Below are positions 44,312 through 52,796 of a stretch of 64,000 nt of DNA, piece by piece (position 1 is the stretch's first letter; every line of letters starts with the position of its first letter). Under the pieces are notes generated by a model that saw only the letters and a program-made list of their open reading frames with translations, had not been told where the DNA came from and did not search any database. Position numbers and translations under genes: made by a program. The stretch lies in NCBI GenBank assembly GCA_035934555.1, contig DASYXT010000098.1, positions 1 through 64,000 of the forward strand. The letters are read 5' to 3'. The DNA is from DASYXT01 sp035934555 (GTDB lineage: Bacteria > Verrucomicrobiota > Verrucomicrobiia > Limisphaerales > UBA8199).

Positions 44312-47050
44312 ATGAAAACATCGCTTCGCCCGTTCGACCTTCTCACCTCCCTCATGATCATCATTCTCGCCGGTTCCACGGCTAGCTGGAGCCGCGCCGC
44401 CGATTTCCATGAGTGGGCCGAAACGCCGCCGATGGGCTGGAACAGTTGGGATTGTTTCGCGACGACCATCACCGAAGCACAGGCCAAAGCTCAGGCGGAT
44501 TTCATGGCCCAACACCTCGCCCCTTACGGCTGGCAATACCTGGTGGTCGATATCCAATGGTATGAACCCGAAGCCAAGAGTTTCGAATATCGCAAAGGAG
44601 CCCGCCTTACCATGGACGAGTTTGGCCGTCTTTGGCCCGCAACGAACCGGTTTCCCTCGTCGGCTGGTGGTGTGGGTTTCGCCGCGTTGAGCGATTATGT
44701 CCATCGCAAGGGCCTCAAGTTCGGGGTTCACTTGTTGCGTGGCATTCCGCGGCAAGCCGTCGCGCTCAACACCGCCGTCAAAGGCACCCGCTATTACGCA
44801 GCCGATATTGCCGATACGAATAGCATCTGCGAATGGAACACCGATATGTACGGTGTGGCGGTCAACCGGCCCGGGGCGCAACAGTACTACAATTCGGTGT
44901 TTGACCTGTTCGCCGCGTGGGGCGTGGATTTCGTCAAGGTGGACGATATCGCGCGTCCCTATCATACAGGCGAGATCGAGGCAATTCGCCGCGCGATCGA
45001 CCAAACCGGTCGGCCCATGGTGTTGAGCCTTTCTCCCGGCGCGACGCCGCTCGCCCAGGCCGAGCACGTCAGCGCCCACGCCAACATGTGGCGCATCAGC
45101 GATGATTTCTGGGACCAATGGCCGTTGCTGTTCGCGCAATTCGCGCGACTTCGCGATTGGGCGCCTTACTCCGGCCCCGGCCATTTTCCCGATGCCGACA
45201 TGCTGCCGCTGGGTGTCACCGGCATGGGCCGGCGGACTCACTTCACCCCCGACGAGCAGTACACCTTAATGAGCTTATGGGCGATTGCGCGGTCGCCACT
45301 GATTTTTGGCGGCGATATGACTCGAATGGATCCCTTCATATTGTCTCTGCTTACCAACGCCGAAATTATCGCCGTTGATCAACACAGCACCGGCAACCAC
45401 GAACTTTTCGACCACGACGGGCTTATTGTCTGGACCGCCACGCCGCAAGGGTCAGCCGATAAATATGCGGCTCTTTTTAATACCCGCGGACGCGCTGCCG
45501 TTGGCTCGGACGTGCCGATTCTCATCAAATTCAGCGAAGTCGGGTTGGGAACCGAGTGCCGGGTGCGGGACCTCTGGGCACAAAAGGACCTCGGCACATT
45601 TACAAACCAGTTCGCGCCACTCATCAAATCCCACGGCGCGGGGCTGTTTCGAATCACCGATCTTGCAGGCTCTTTGAACTGGACCGCCTCTCAAGACCAC
45701 CAGAACATGATGGAACAGTTAGGCATCATCCGCCTCCGCCCTGGTCCCAATGGAAGACCCGGCTTAACCAATTCCGCCAATTACGATCCCGCCAAGGCCG
45801 ATCCATTTCCCGATCTGCCCGATATCCTCACACTGAAAAACGGGCAAAAGGTGACCACACCCGAGATGTGGTGGAAGCAGCGGCGGCCGGAAATCGTCGA
45901 GGATTTCGAACGTGAGGTCCTCGGGCGCGTCCCCGGCAACGTGCCTGAAGTGACCTGGACCTGGAACATGGCGTCAAACGTGGTGGACGGCTTGGTCGGC
46001 AACTTGCCGGCGAATGGCAAACGCCTCATCGGCCACGTCGATAACTCAGCCTGCCCGTCGATCACCGTCGATATCCGCATGACCGTCGTGACTCCGGCAC
46101 ACGCCACAGCCCCGGTGCCGCTGCTGATGATGTTTGGTGGTTTCGGCGGGGATGGCCTGCCGCGGCCCGCTGGCACTCCGCCGCCCACGAATCGCTTTCG
46201 CGAGTTCGGCGGCCCCTTCAACGACCCCCCTTCGACCGAGCAACTCCTCGCCAACGGCTGGGGCTACGCCATCATCAGCCCCGCCAGCATTCAAGCGGAC
46301 AATGGCGCGGGTTTAACCAAAGGCATCATCGGTTTGGTCAATAAAGGCCGGCCGCGCAAGCCCGACGATTGGGGTGTCCTGCGCGCGTGGGCCTGGGGCG
46401 CCTCCCGCGGTTTGGACTATCTCGAAACCGACCCGGCCGTGGACGCGCAAAAAGTGGGCATTGAGGGGGTCTCGCGCTTTGGCAAGGCCGCGCTGGTGAC
46501 GATGGCTTTTGACCCGCGCTTCGCGATGGTGCTGGTCGGCTCTTCAGGCGAGGGCGGGGCAAAACTGTACCGCCGCAATTTTGGCGAAGCGGTCGAAAGC
46601 CTCACCGGCACGGGTGAATATCATTGGATGGCCGGCAACTTCCTGAAGTACGGCGCGGCGGAAGCTTCTTTCGGCAGCCGCAACGCGGGAGATCTCCCGG
46701 TCGATGCACACATGTTGGTTGCGTTGTGCGCGCCGCGGCTGACCTTCATCAGCTATGGCGTTCCGGAGCGCGGCGACGCCCTATGGCTGGACCAGCAAGG
46801 CAGCTACATGGCCACCGTCGCCGCCGGACCTGTCTTCCGTCTGTTAGGCGCCAAAGATCTCGGTGTGACGGCAGATTATCGCACCGTCCAGATGCCGCCG
46901 GTGAACACGGGCTTGCTTGAGGGGCAATTGGCGTGGCGTCAGCACGATGGCGGCCATGAAGACCGTTCCAACATGAAGTATTTCATCGCCTGGGCAGACA
47001 AGTTCATCCAATGGGTGCCGCCTGCGCGGGCTGTTCCCCCGGCACGCTAA
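44312..47050 (+). CDS. Bifunctional GH27 alpha-galactosidase-like / CE15 glucuronoyl esterase
   Basis: A 912-aa secreted fusion. After a signal peptide comes a GH27-like domain (residues ~32-445): PPMGWNSWDCF, WQYLVVDIQWYE, nucleophile Asp211 in FVKVDDIARPYH and the probable acid/base Asp in MWRISDDFWDQW. A short linker leads to a CE15 domain (~470-905) with FGGFGGDG, nucleophile Ser in GVSRFGKAALV (~720) and catalytic His in RQHDGGHED (~877). CE15 enzymes cut the ester between lignin and glucuronic acid on xylan; GH27 enzymes remove alpha-galactose or related sugars. No frameshift separates the halves. It lies in a GH51/GH115 cluster acting on the same polymer. Confidence 0.87.
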   Translation: MKTSLRPFDLLTSLMIIILAGSTASWSRAADFHEWAETPPMGWNSWDCFATTITEAQAKAQADFMAQHLAPYGWQYLVVDIQWYEPEAKSFEYRKGARLTMDEFGRLWPATNRFPSSAGGVGFAALSDYVHRKGLKFGVHLLRGIPRQAVALNTAVKGTRYYAADIADTNSICEWNTDMYGVAVNRPGAQQYYNSVFDLFAAWGVDFVKVDDIARPYHTGEIEAIRRAIDQTGRPMVLSLSPGATPLAQAEHVSAHANMWRISDDFWDQWPLLFAQFARLRDWAPYSGPGHFPDADMLPLGVTGMGRRTHFTPDEQYTLMSLWAIARSPLIFGGDMTRMDPFILSLLTNAEIIAVDQHSTGNHELFDHDGLIVWTATPQGSADKYAALFNTRGRAAVGSDVPILIKFSEVGLGTECRVRDLWAQKDLGTFTNQFAPLIKSHGAGLFRITDLAGSLNWTASQDHQNMMEQLGIIRLRPGPNGRPGLTNSANYDPAKADPFPDLPDILTLKNGQKVTTPEMWWKQRRPEIVEDFEREVLGRVPGNVPEVTWTWNMASNVVDGLVGNLPANGKRLIGHVDNSACPSITVDIRMTVVTPAHATAPVPLLMMFGGFGGDGLPRPAGTPPPTNRFREFGGPFNDPPSTEQLLANGWGYAIISPASIQADNGAGLTKGIIGLVNKGRPRKPDDWGVLRAWAWGASRGLDYLETDPAVDAQKVGIEGVSRFGKAALVTMAFDPRFAMVLVGSSGEGGAKLYRRNFGEAVESLTGTGEYHWMAGNFLKYGAAEASFGSRNAGDLPVDAHMLVALCAPRLTFISYGVPERGDALWLDQQGSYMATVAAGPVFRLLGAKDLGVTADYRTVQMPPVNTGLLEGQLAWRQHDGGHEDRSNMKYFIAWADKFIQWVPPARAVPPAR

Positions 47051-47195
47051 CAAGGGCCAGTATAGGCGGTGATGTGGGAGTAGCGACCGCCGTCCGGGCT
47101 GCCCGTGTGCGAGGCATTTTGCCGCGCAGTGGATTTTGACTAGCTCGGTGGTTTCACACACTACCTTGTCAGATGTCCCGCTCCACTGGCAGGCT

Positions 47196-47209
47196 GGAGG
47201 CTCGCCTCC
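47196..47209. repeat. Short GGAGGC/GCCTCC palindrome
   Basis: GGAGGC-tc-GCCTCC, a perfect six-base stem with a two-base loop, 9 bp from the end of the converging small membrane-protein gene. Possibly a REP-like unit or a weak terminator. Confidence 0.4.
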
Positions 47210-47217
47210 TCAGATGA

Positions 47218-47523
47218 TCACTCGCGTTGGCTGCGCGGGCCTTGGCTGCGTCGATTCCGCGCTTCCGACTCGATATCTTTCAGCGCATCCTGGAGCAGAT
47301 CACGGGCCTCATTGCGTGTTTGCTGACGCAGCGCGCGGGCATCGGCCAGCGCAATCAGGATGGCACAACTTGTAAGCACCAGACAAACCAGCCAGTAACC
47401 CAGAAAAGCGACATCACCCAAGCGCCCTTGCAGGACCGTCTCGCCGGCTACGAGCATGCCAAGGGCAGCGACGAGCACCAGGATGCCCAGCCAACGGCGC
47501 CGCGCGGTCGCACTCAGCCTCAT
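47218..47523 (-). CDS. Small two-helix membrane protein
   Basis: A 101-aa protein with two hydrophobic segments (WLGILVLVAALGMLVAGETVL and GYWLVCLVLTSCAILIALADA), then a charged helical tail (RQQTRNEARDLLQDALKDIESEA). Tail composition and topology suggest an inner-membrane protein with both ends cytosolic. It is not recognised as a named family. It stands alone between two secreted-enzyme genes on the other strand. Confidence 0.65.
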   Translation of the reverse strand: MRLSATARRRWLGILVLVAALGMLVAGETVLQGRLGDVAFLGYWLVCLVLTSCAILIALADARALRQQTRNEARDLLQDALKDIESEARNRRSQGPRSQRE

Positions 47524-47640
47524 ATAGGCTCAGCTTACCCAATGCGGGGGCGAAAGCAATTATCTGCCGGCGCCTAGGACAGAATTCTTGACCTATAGGC
47601 TGGTCATGGCATATTCAGGCAAATCCAGTCACTTGCACTT

Positions 47641-49188
47641 GTGAAAACCGCTTTTCTTGTTCTTCCGGTGCCCTGCTTGCTTCTTTTGCCGGGCAGTTTT
47701 GGCACGACAAACGCCACGACGCTTTCCACCTCCTACGGCATCAGCTATCAAGTCAACGTCGATAGCACCGGCAAGAACATCGTCGGGGATGCAGCCAATG
47801 AGGCCTCGATGTGCATCGACCCGCTAAACCCGAATAACATCGCGATCGGCTGGCGGCAATTCGATACGGTGACGAGCAACTTTCGCCAGGCTGGCGTCGG
47901 TTACTCCACCAATGGCGGCCTCAATTGGACCTTCCCAGGCAATCTCGACCCCGGCATTTTCCGCAGCGACCCGGTGCTGGCAGCCGACGGCAATGGCTGG
48001 TTCTATTACCTTGGGATCACCAACGTCAACACCTTCGAGACCGACTTGTTGCGGTCCACCAACGGGGGTGCGACATGGCAATCGCTTGGCTGGGCGTTGG
48101 GCGGCGACAAGGAATGGATGGCGATCGACACCACCACCGGCCCTGGGCGCGGGAATATTTACGAGGTCTGGAGCCCGTTCTACAACTACGCCAATAACAA
48201 CCCGAACAAAATCTTCACGCGATCAACCGACGGTGGCCAGACCTGGCTGGATGCGATCGGGCTGCCGCACTCGCCGTATTTCGGCACGATGGACATCGGC
48301 CCGGGCGGAGAGGTTTATACCTTCGGCACAGCGATTGACATCGTGCCCTTTGTGGTCAACCGCTCCACCAATGCGCAAAACCGATTGGTGACACCCACTT
48401 TTGACCTCACGACCATCGTCGATCTGGGCGGGCCGCTGATGTTTGGTCTGCCCAATATCAACCCTGACGGCTTGCTGGGACAGGCATGGATCGCCGTGGA
48501 CCGTTCGAGTGGTTCGACACGGGGGAACGTGTATGTGCTGTGCACCGTCAGCAACGCACCCGGGAACCTGGCCAACGTGATGTTCAGCCGCAGCACCGAC
48601 CGCGCCCAAACCTTCAGCACGCCGGTGCGGCTCAACGATGATTCGACCAACCAAAACGCGTGCCACTGGTTCGGCACGCTGGCTGTCGCTCCGAATGGCC
48701 GCGTCGATGCCTGTTGGTATGACACCCGCCACAGCCCCGACAATAGCCAATCCGAGTTGTATTATACCTGGTCCGATGATGGAGGGGTGACCTGGGCCGC
48801 CAACCGGCGCTTAAGTCCTTTGTTCAATCCGTCGGTGGGCTATCCGCAGCAGACCAAAATTGGCGATTATATCCAGATCGTGTCGTTGAACGAAGGCGCC
48901 TGCATCGCCTACGCGGCCACCTTCAATAACGAAGAGGATATTTACTTCGTGCGGGCCGAGCTGCCGATTGTGGCGCAAGTCGCTGAGGTCGGCAACTCGG
49001 TTCGGATTTCCTGGAACTCAGTGCCTGGGGTTAACTATTGTGTGCAGGCGAAAGCAGACCTGACGGTGCCTTGGTCCTCGGCGGTGACCGTGGGGTGCCT
49101 GAGCGCCACAGGGTCGCAGAGTTTCGTGGATGATCCGCTGGCGGGGACGGCCACACGGCGGTTCTACCGAGTCGTGCGGGAGATGTAG
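47641..49188 (+). CDS. Secreted BNR/Asp-box beta-propeller protein
   Basis: Signal peptide MKTAFLVLPVPCLLLLPGSFG, then a propeller with Asp-box turns STNGGLNWTF, STNGGATWQS, STDGGQTWLD and SDDGGVTW. This is the sialidase/exo-sialidase-like fold, but an arginine triad and the nucleophile Tyr-Glu pair cannot be identified with confidence, so it may only bind. The C-terminal ~75 residues (IVAQVAEVGNSVRISWNSVPG...RRFYRVVREM) resemble the terminal module of other secreted proteins here. GTG 47641 is the start. Confidence 0.8.
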   Translation: MKTAFLVLPVPCLLLLPGSFGTTNATTLSTSYGISYQVNVDSTGKNIVGDAANEASMCIDPLNPNNIAIGWRQFDTVTSNFRQAGVGYSTNGGLNWTFPGNLDPGIFRSDPVLAADGNGWFYYLGITNVNTFETDLLRSTNGGATWQSLGWALGGDKEWMAIDTTTGPGRGNIYEVWSPFYNYANNNPNKIFTRSTDGGQTWLDAIGLPHSPYFGTMDIGPGGEVYTFGTAIDIVPFVVNRSTNAQNRLVTPTFDLTTIVDLGGPLMFGLPNINPDGLLGQAWIAVDRSSGSTRGNVYVLCTVSNAPGNLANVMFSRSTDRAQTFSTPVRLNDDSTNQNACHWFGTLAVAPNGRVDACWYDTRHSPDNSQSELYYTWSDDGGVTWAANRRLSPLFNPSVGYPQQTKIGDYIQIVSLNEGACIAYAATFNNEEDIYFVRAELPIVAQVAEVGNSVRISWNSVPGVNYCVQAKADLTVPWSSAVTVGCLSATGSQSFVDDPLAGTATRRFYRVVREM

Positions 49189-49261
49189 GCAGGGGTTTCG
49201 GAAGTCGCTCTTCTCAGCGGTTGAAATGGTCTGAGGCAAGTGCGACAGACCATCAAAGGCC

Positions 49262-50662
49262 GTGCTTTTTAACTCGAACGATTTCCTCCTCTTTTTCGCT
49301 CTTTTTTGCCTCGGCTACGCCTTGGCCGCCCGCAGCCTGACGTTGCGGAATATCCTCATGGTGGTCGCCAGCTACGTCTTTTATAGCTGGTGGGACCCGC
49401 GCTTCAGCGCACTGCTGCTCTTTACCAGCGTGCTGGATTACAGCGTCGGCCGGCTGATTGATCGTAGCGAAACGCAAACGGCCCGTCGCGCGTGGCTCGT
49501 CCTCAGCGTCACCTTGAACCTGGGCGTGCTGGCGTTGTTCAAGTATTTCAATTTTTTCCGCGAGAGCCTGGAAACGCTGCTGTCGAGTTTTGGCGGTAAT
49601 CTTCACTGGACAGGCTGGAACATCGTGCTGCCGGTGGGCATTTCCTTCTACACGTTCCAGTCGATGAGCTACGTCATGGACGTTTATCGGCGCCAGATTC
49701 CTGCCGAGCGCAATCTGCTCGCGTTTCTGGGTTACGTCTCCTTTTTCCCACACTTGGTCGCCGGGCCGATCCAGCGCGGCACAACGCTGTTGCCGCAGTT
49801 CTCCCGGGTGCTGGCCATTACGCGCGAGGACCTCGAACTGGGCTTATGGCTGACGATTTGGGGGATGTTCAAGAAGGTGGTGCTCGCGGACAACCTGGCG
49901 CCGCTGGTGGAACTGGTTTACCAAAACCAAGCGCCGAGCGGGCCCATGGTGCTAATGGGCACCGCCGCCTTCGGAGTTCAAATTTACTGCGATTTCTCCG
50001 GTTACTCGGATATTGCCATCGGCGTCTCGCGCCTGTTGGGATATCGCCTGACGCTCAACTTTAACCTCCCCTACTTTGCCACCGACCTCCGGGATTTCTG
50101 GCGTCGATGGCACATCAGTCTCTCGTCCTGGTTGCGGGATTATTTGTACTTCTCTCTGGGCGGGAGCCGCCGCGGCGTGGGCCGAACTTATCTCAACCTC
50201 GGCGTCACGATGCTGCTAGGTGGATTATGGCACGGCGCATCGTTGACGTTCGTGCTTTGGGGCGCCTGGCATGGGCTCGGGCTCATCGCGCACCGACTAT
50301 GGGAGCAGCACGGGAGAGGCGCGCGGTTCCTGCCTAACTGGATTTGCTGGGCTCTTACGCAGGCATTCGTTCTGTACGGCTGGTTACTTTTCCGCGCGAC
50401 TTCATTGGACCAGGTACTCCAGTTTACCACAGCTCTCGGGCACTGGCGGCTGCCTCATTGGTGGCGCCCTTACCTGCTGAATCTGCTGGTTCTGACGGTG
50501 CCGCTGTTGGCGATCCAGCTTTGGCAATGGCGTTCCAAGGACCTCAAGGCTCCCGTCCGGCTGCCGCTTTGGCCAAGGGCCCTGTTGCAAGCCTCCCTGG
50601 TCCTGGGCACGGCCGCGTTTTGGCAACCCGAAGCCTCTCCCTTTATTTATTTCCAATTCTAA
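49262..50662 (+). CDS. MBOAT O-acyltransferase (AlgI-like)
   Basis: A multi-pass membrane acyltransferase that moves acetyl groups across the membrane for polysaccharide O-acetylation. MLFNSNDFLLFFALFCLGY opens it, followed by YVFYSWWDPRF, PVGISFYTFQSMSYVMDVYR, FPHLVAGPIQR, the SGYSDIAIGVSRLLGY block, and the catalytic His region LLGGLWHGASLTFVLWGAWHG. These are the hallmarks of the AlgI/PatA/DltB group. GTG 49262 is used. It is followed five bases later by an SGNH protein, the usual partner in alginate-type O-acetylation. Confidence 0.93.
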   Translation: MLFNSNDFLLFFALFCLGYALAARSLTLRNILMVVASYVFYSWWDPRFSALLLFTSVLDYSVGRLIDRSETQTARRAWLVLSVTLNLGVLALFKYFNFFRESLETLLSSFGGNLHWTGWNIVLPVGISFYTFQSMSYVMDVYRRQIPAERNLLAFLGYVSFFPHLVAGPIQRGTTLLPQFSRVLAITREDLELGLWLTIWGMFKKVVLADNLAPLVELVYQNQAPSGPMVLMGTAAFGVQIYCDFSGYSDIAIGVSRLLGYRLTLNFNLPYFATDLRDFWRRWHISLSSWLRDYLYFSLGGSRRGVGRTYLNLGVTMLLGGLWHGASLTFVLWGAWHGLGLIAHRLWEQHGRGARFLPNWICWALTQAFVLYGWLLFRATSLDQVLQFTTALGHWRLPHWWRPYLLNLLVLTVPLLAIQLWQWRSKDLKAPVRLPLWPRALLQASLVLGTAAFWQPEASPFIYFQF

Positions 50663-50667
50663 GCACG

Positions 50668-51672
50668 ATGCGGAGTCACGAATACAAGTTTGCCTTAACC
50701 GATCTGTTCCGGGTCGTTTTACCGACACTTTTGGTGTGTTGCGGGCTGGTGGGCGTCCTGAAGCTTGGCGCAAATTTGCGGCTGCTTCCACCGGCTGCCG
50801 CAGCGTTGGACCCCAATTCGACGGTGCTGGCGCACCAGGCGCGGGCGGCCTGCTCGAAGCACCCGGCGCAGGTGCTTTTGATCGGAGATTCCACCTGCCT
50901 GGTCGGTGTGGATGCCGCCGCATTAAGCCGTGAGTTGCCGGACAACACCGTCGTTCTAAACCTCGCGTTGCTGAGCTGGTTTGATCTCAGCGATTATGGA
51001 GAACTGGCCGCGCAGTTCGTGAAGAACAACCCGGGCCAGGTGCGGGCCATCGTTTTGCTGGTGACGCCTGAAAAACTCGGGATGAGCAGAAACGAAGGGC
51101 AGGAGCAGTTCTGGCAGGAAATCCGTCAAAAAACGCAACGCCAAGGTCCTGGCCAGAACAACACTGCGGCCCCCGACCGCTTTGGATTAAGAACGCTACG
51201 CCAGAACCTGCTGGGTTATCTGCTGGCGACCCCGCTACATGGGTCCGGACCCGGGGCCGTGTATTTTGGTTTTTCCTCCGAAGTGGACGCTTACATGAGC
51301 CTGCACCACGGGACGTCCTTGGATCTCGGCGAGCTGGTACGACCCAAAGTCATCTCGAAGCGAGCCTGGCAATTCGCGCCGGATCTCCGAAGGCAGTCGG
51401 AAGCCCTAAGAGCACAGGTCCCGCCCGGCGTAAAGCTCATCGCCGGGTTTACGCCAGTCGCCCGTGCTTACTCGCAAGCCCAGGACCCGCAACGCGCGCT
51501 GGAAGCCCTCCACCAATGGAACCGCTGGCTTGGTGCGGATTTGCTATTGACGAATCTGCCCATCACGTTGCCGGATGTTCTGTTCTCAAGTAAGGCTCAC
51601 CTGAACGAGAACGGCCAACAGCGCTTCACGAAAGTTCTTGCTGAGCGACTGACGGTGGCTCTCGATGAGTAG
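50668..51672 (+). CDS. Membrane-anchored SGNH-like protein, AlgI partner
   Basis: One N-terminal membrane anchor (DLFRVVLPTLLVCCGLVGVLKLG), then an SGNH/GDSL-like domain. Block I is VLLIGDSTCLVGVD, in which Ser is the nucleophile candidate; the C-terminal block is SSKAHLNENGQQRF, with His in the usual place but Lys instead of the typical Asp two residues before it. Such proteins (AlgJ/AlgX type) transfer acetyl groups delivered by the MBOAT protein to polysaccharide. ATG 50668 is five bases after the acyltransferase stop. Activity is inferred from pairing. Confidence 0.72.
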   Translation: MRSHEYKFALTDLFRVVLPTLLVCCGLVGVLKLGANLRLLPPAAAALDPNSTVLAHQARAACSKHPAQVLLIGDSTCLVGVDAAALSRELPDNTVVLNLALLSWFDLSDYGELAAQFVKNNPGQVRAIVLLVTPEKLGMSRNEGQEQFWQEIRQKTQRQGPGQNNTAAPDRFGLRTLRQNLLGYLLATPLHGSGPGAVYFGFSSEVDAYMSLHHGTSLDLGELVRPKVISKRAWQFAPDLRRQSEALRAQVPPGVKLIAGFTPVARAYSQAQDPQRALEALHQWNRWLGADLLLTNLPITLPDVLFSSKAHLNENGQQRFTKVLAERLTVALDE

Positions 51673-51861
51673 GTGCTTCGCGCCAGAGGATTTGGTAAAA
51701 CGTGTCAAACAATCCCGTGTACGCTCCTCGCTGCACACAGCATCGTATGGGGTGTTTACCCCACGTTTAATTCCCTAAGAAAGTTGAGAAGATTACCCAC
51801 AGAATTCGTCCAAAGCAGCGGTGGGGTTGCCCGACAAAATACAGTGCGAACGTGTTTCTTC

Positions 51862-52794
51862 ATGTTTGGCACTTTCATCAGTGTGATTGGATTAGGCCAT
51901 GTCTATTTTGCCGGTGAGGAAGCGCCTCAGGTACCAGGCGCAACGCCACCGGCTGCGAACGGCACGGTGCCTCGAGTCCGATGGAGCCGCCTCCCGGCGA
52001 GCGCGCCGGCCGCTCCCCTGCCTTCTGAGGAACCGGTCCACGCCCTCGTGAGGTTCGTGCTGGAGGCAAGCGGCTTGGAGGCGGAGTCCTATCAGCCAAG
52101 GCCGTTGCGGCGGCGCCTGGCCGCTTGCCTGCGCGCGCTGCGCGCGCCATCCGAAGAAGCGGCCTTGATGACCTTGAGGCGAAACCCCGAATTGTTGCCG
52201 ACGGCGCTAAACGCAGTTTTGATTGGGGTCAGCGGGTTCTTCCGAGACAAGGCGGTGTTTGATTACCTCAAAGAAATGCTGTTGCCTAACGCAGTGCGAG
52301 GCGGCGAACTGCGGGTGTTGAGTGTTGGGTGCTCGGCGGGGCAGGAATTGTATTCGGTGGCGATGTTGCTGGATGAAATGGGTGGGCTGGAGAGCAGCCG
52401 TTTGTATGGAATGGATTGCCGTTGCGCCGCTCTCGAACAGGCCAGCGCCGGCTGGTTCGATACAGCCGAGCTGAACGGTGTTGCGCCCGAGCGCGCAAAA
52501 CGCTATTTCAGCGTCGAGGGAGCGCGAGCGCTGATCCAGCCGCGCCTCAAGCAGGCCATTTGCTGGGAAGCAAGCAACTCCTGGACACTGCCGCAGGGGG
52601 CGCCGTTCGACTTAATCCTATTTCGCAATGTCGCGATTTACCTCAAACGAGCGCGAGCGGGCGCTCTGTGGAGCGACTTGGCCGCCCATCTCAAACCAGG
52701 CGGGGTGCTGGTGACAGGCAAGGCGGAACGGCCGCCGGCGGAACTGGAGCTGATTCGCGAGGCACCGTGCATTTATCGCAAAAGGTTGATGTAA
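51862..52794 (+). CDS. CheR-like methyltransferase
   Basis: A 310-aa SAM-dependent methyltransferase of the CheR kind. The N-terminal helical domain is at ~75-120 (LRRRLAACLRALRAPSEEAALMTL), with GVSGFFRD before the SAM fold. The SAM motif is VLSVGCSAGQELYSVAMLLDE; the common CheR form is GCSTGEEPYS, so it deviates at the second half. FDLILFRNVAIYL matches the CheR RNV-xx-Y motif. It would methylate receptor glutamates, but no receptor, CheB or CheW is nearby. The start is uncertain (the frame is open to 51673). It is two bases upstream of the histidine kinase gene. Confidence 0.82.
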   Translation: MFGTFISVIGLGHVYFAGEEAPQVPGATPPAANGTVPRVRWSRLPASAPAAPLPSEEPVHALVRFVLEASGLEAESYQPRPLRRRLAACLRALRAPSEEAALMTLRRNPELLPTALNAVLIGVSGFFRDKAVFDYLKEMLLPNAVRGGELRVLSVGCSAGQELYSVAMLLDEMGGLESSRLYGMDCRCAALEQASAGWFDTAELNGVAPERAKRYFSVEGARALIQPRLKQAICWEASNSWTLPQGAPFDLILFRNVAIYLKRARAGALWSDLAAHLKPGGVLVTGKAERPPAELELIREAPCIYRKRLM

Positions 52795-52796
52795 AT

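Noticed and set aside
51673..51861. Upstream extension of the CheR-like protein
   Set aside because: The frame is open back to the previous stop, but the added 63 residues do not resemble a protein domain and lack a ribosome binding site.
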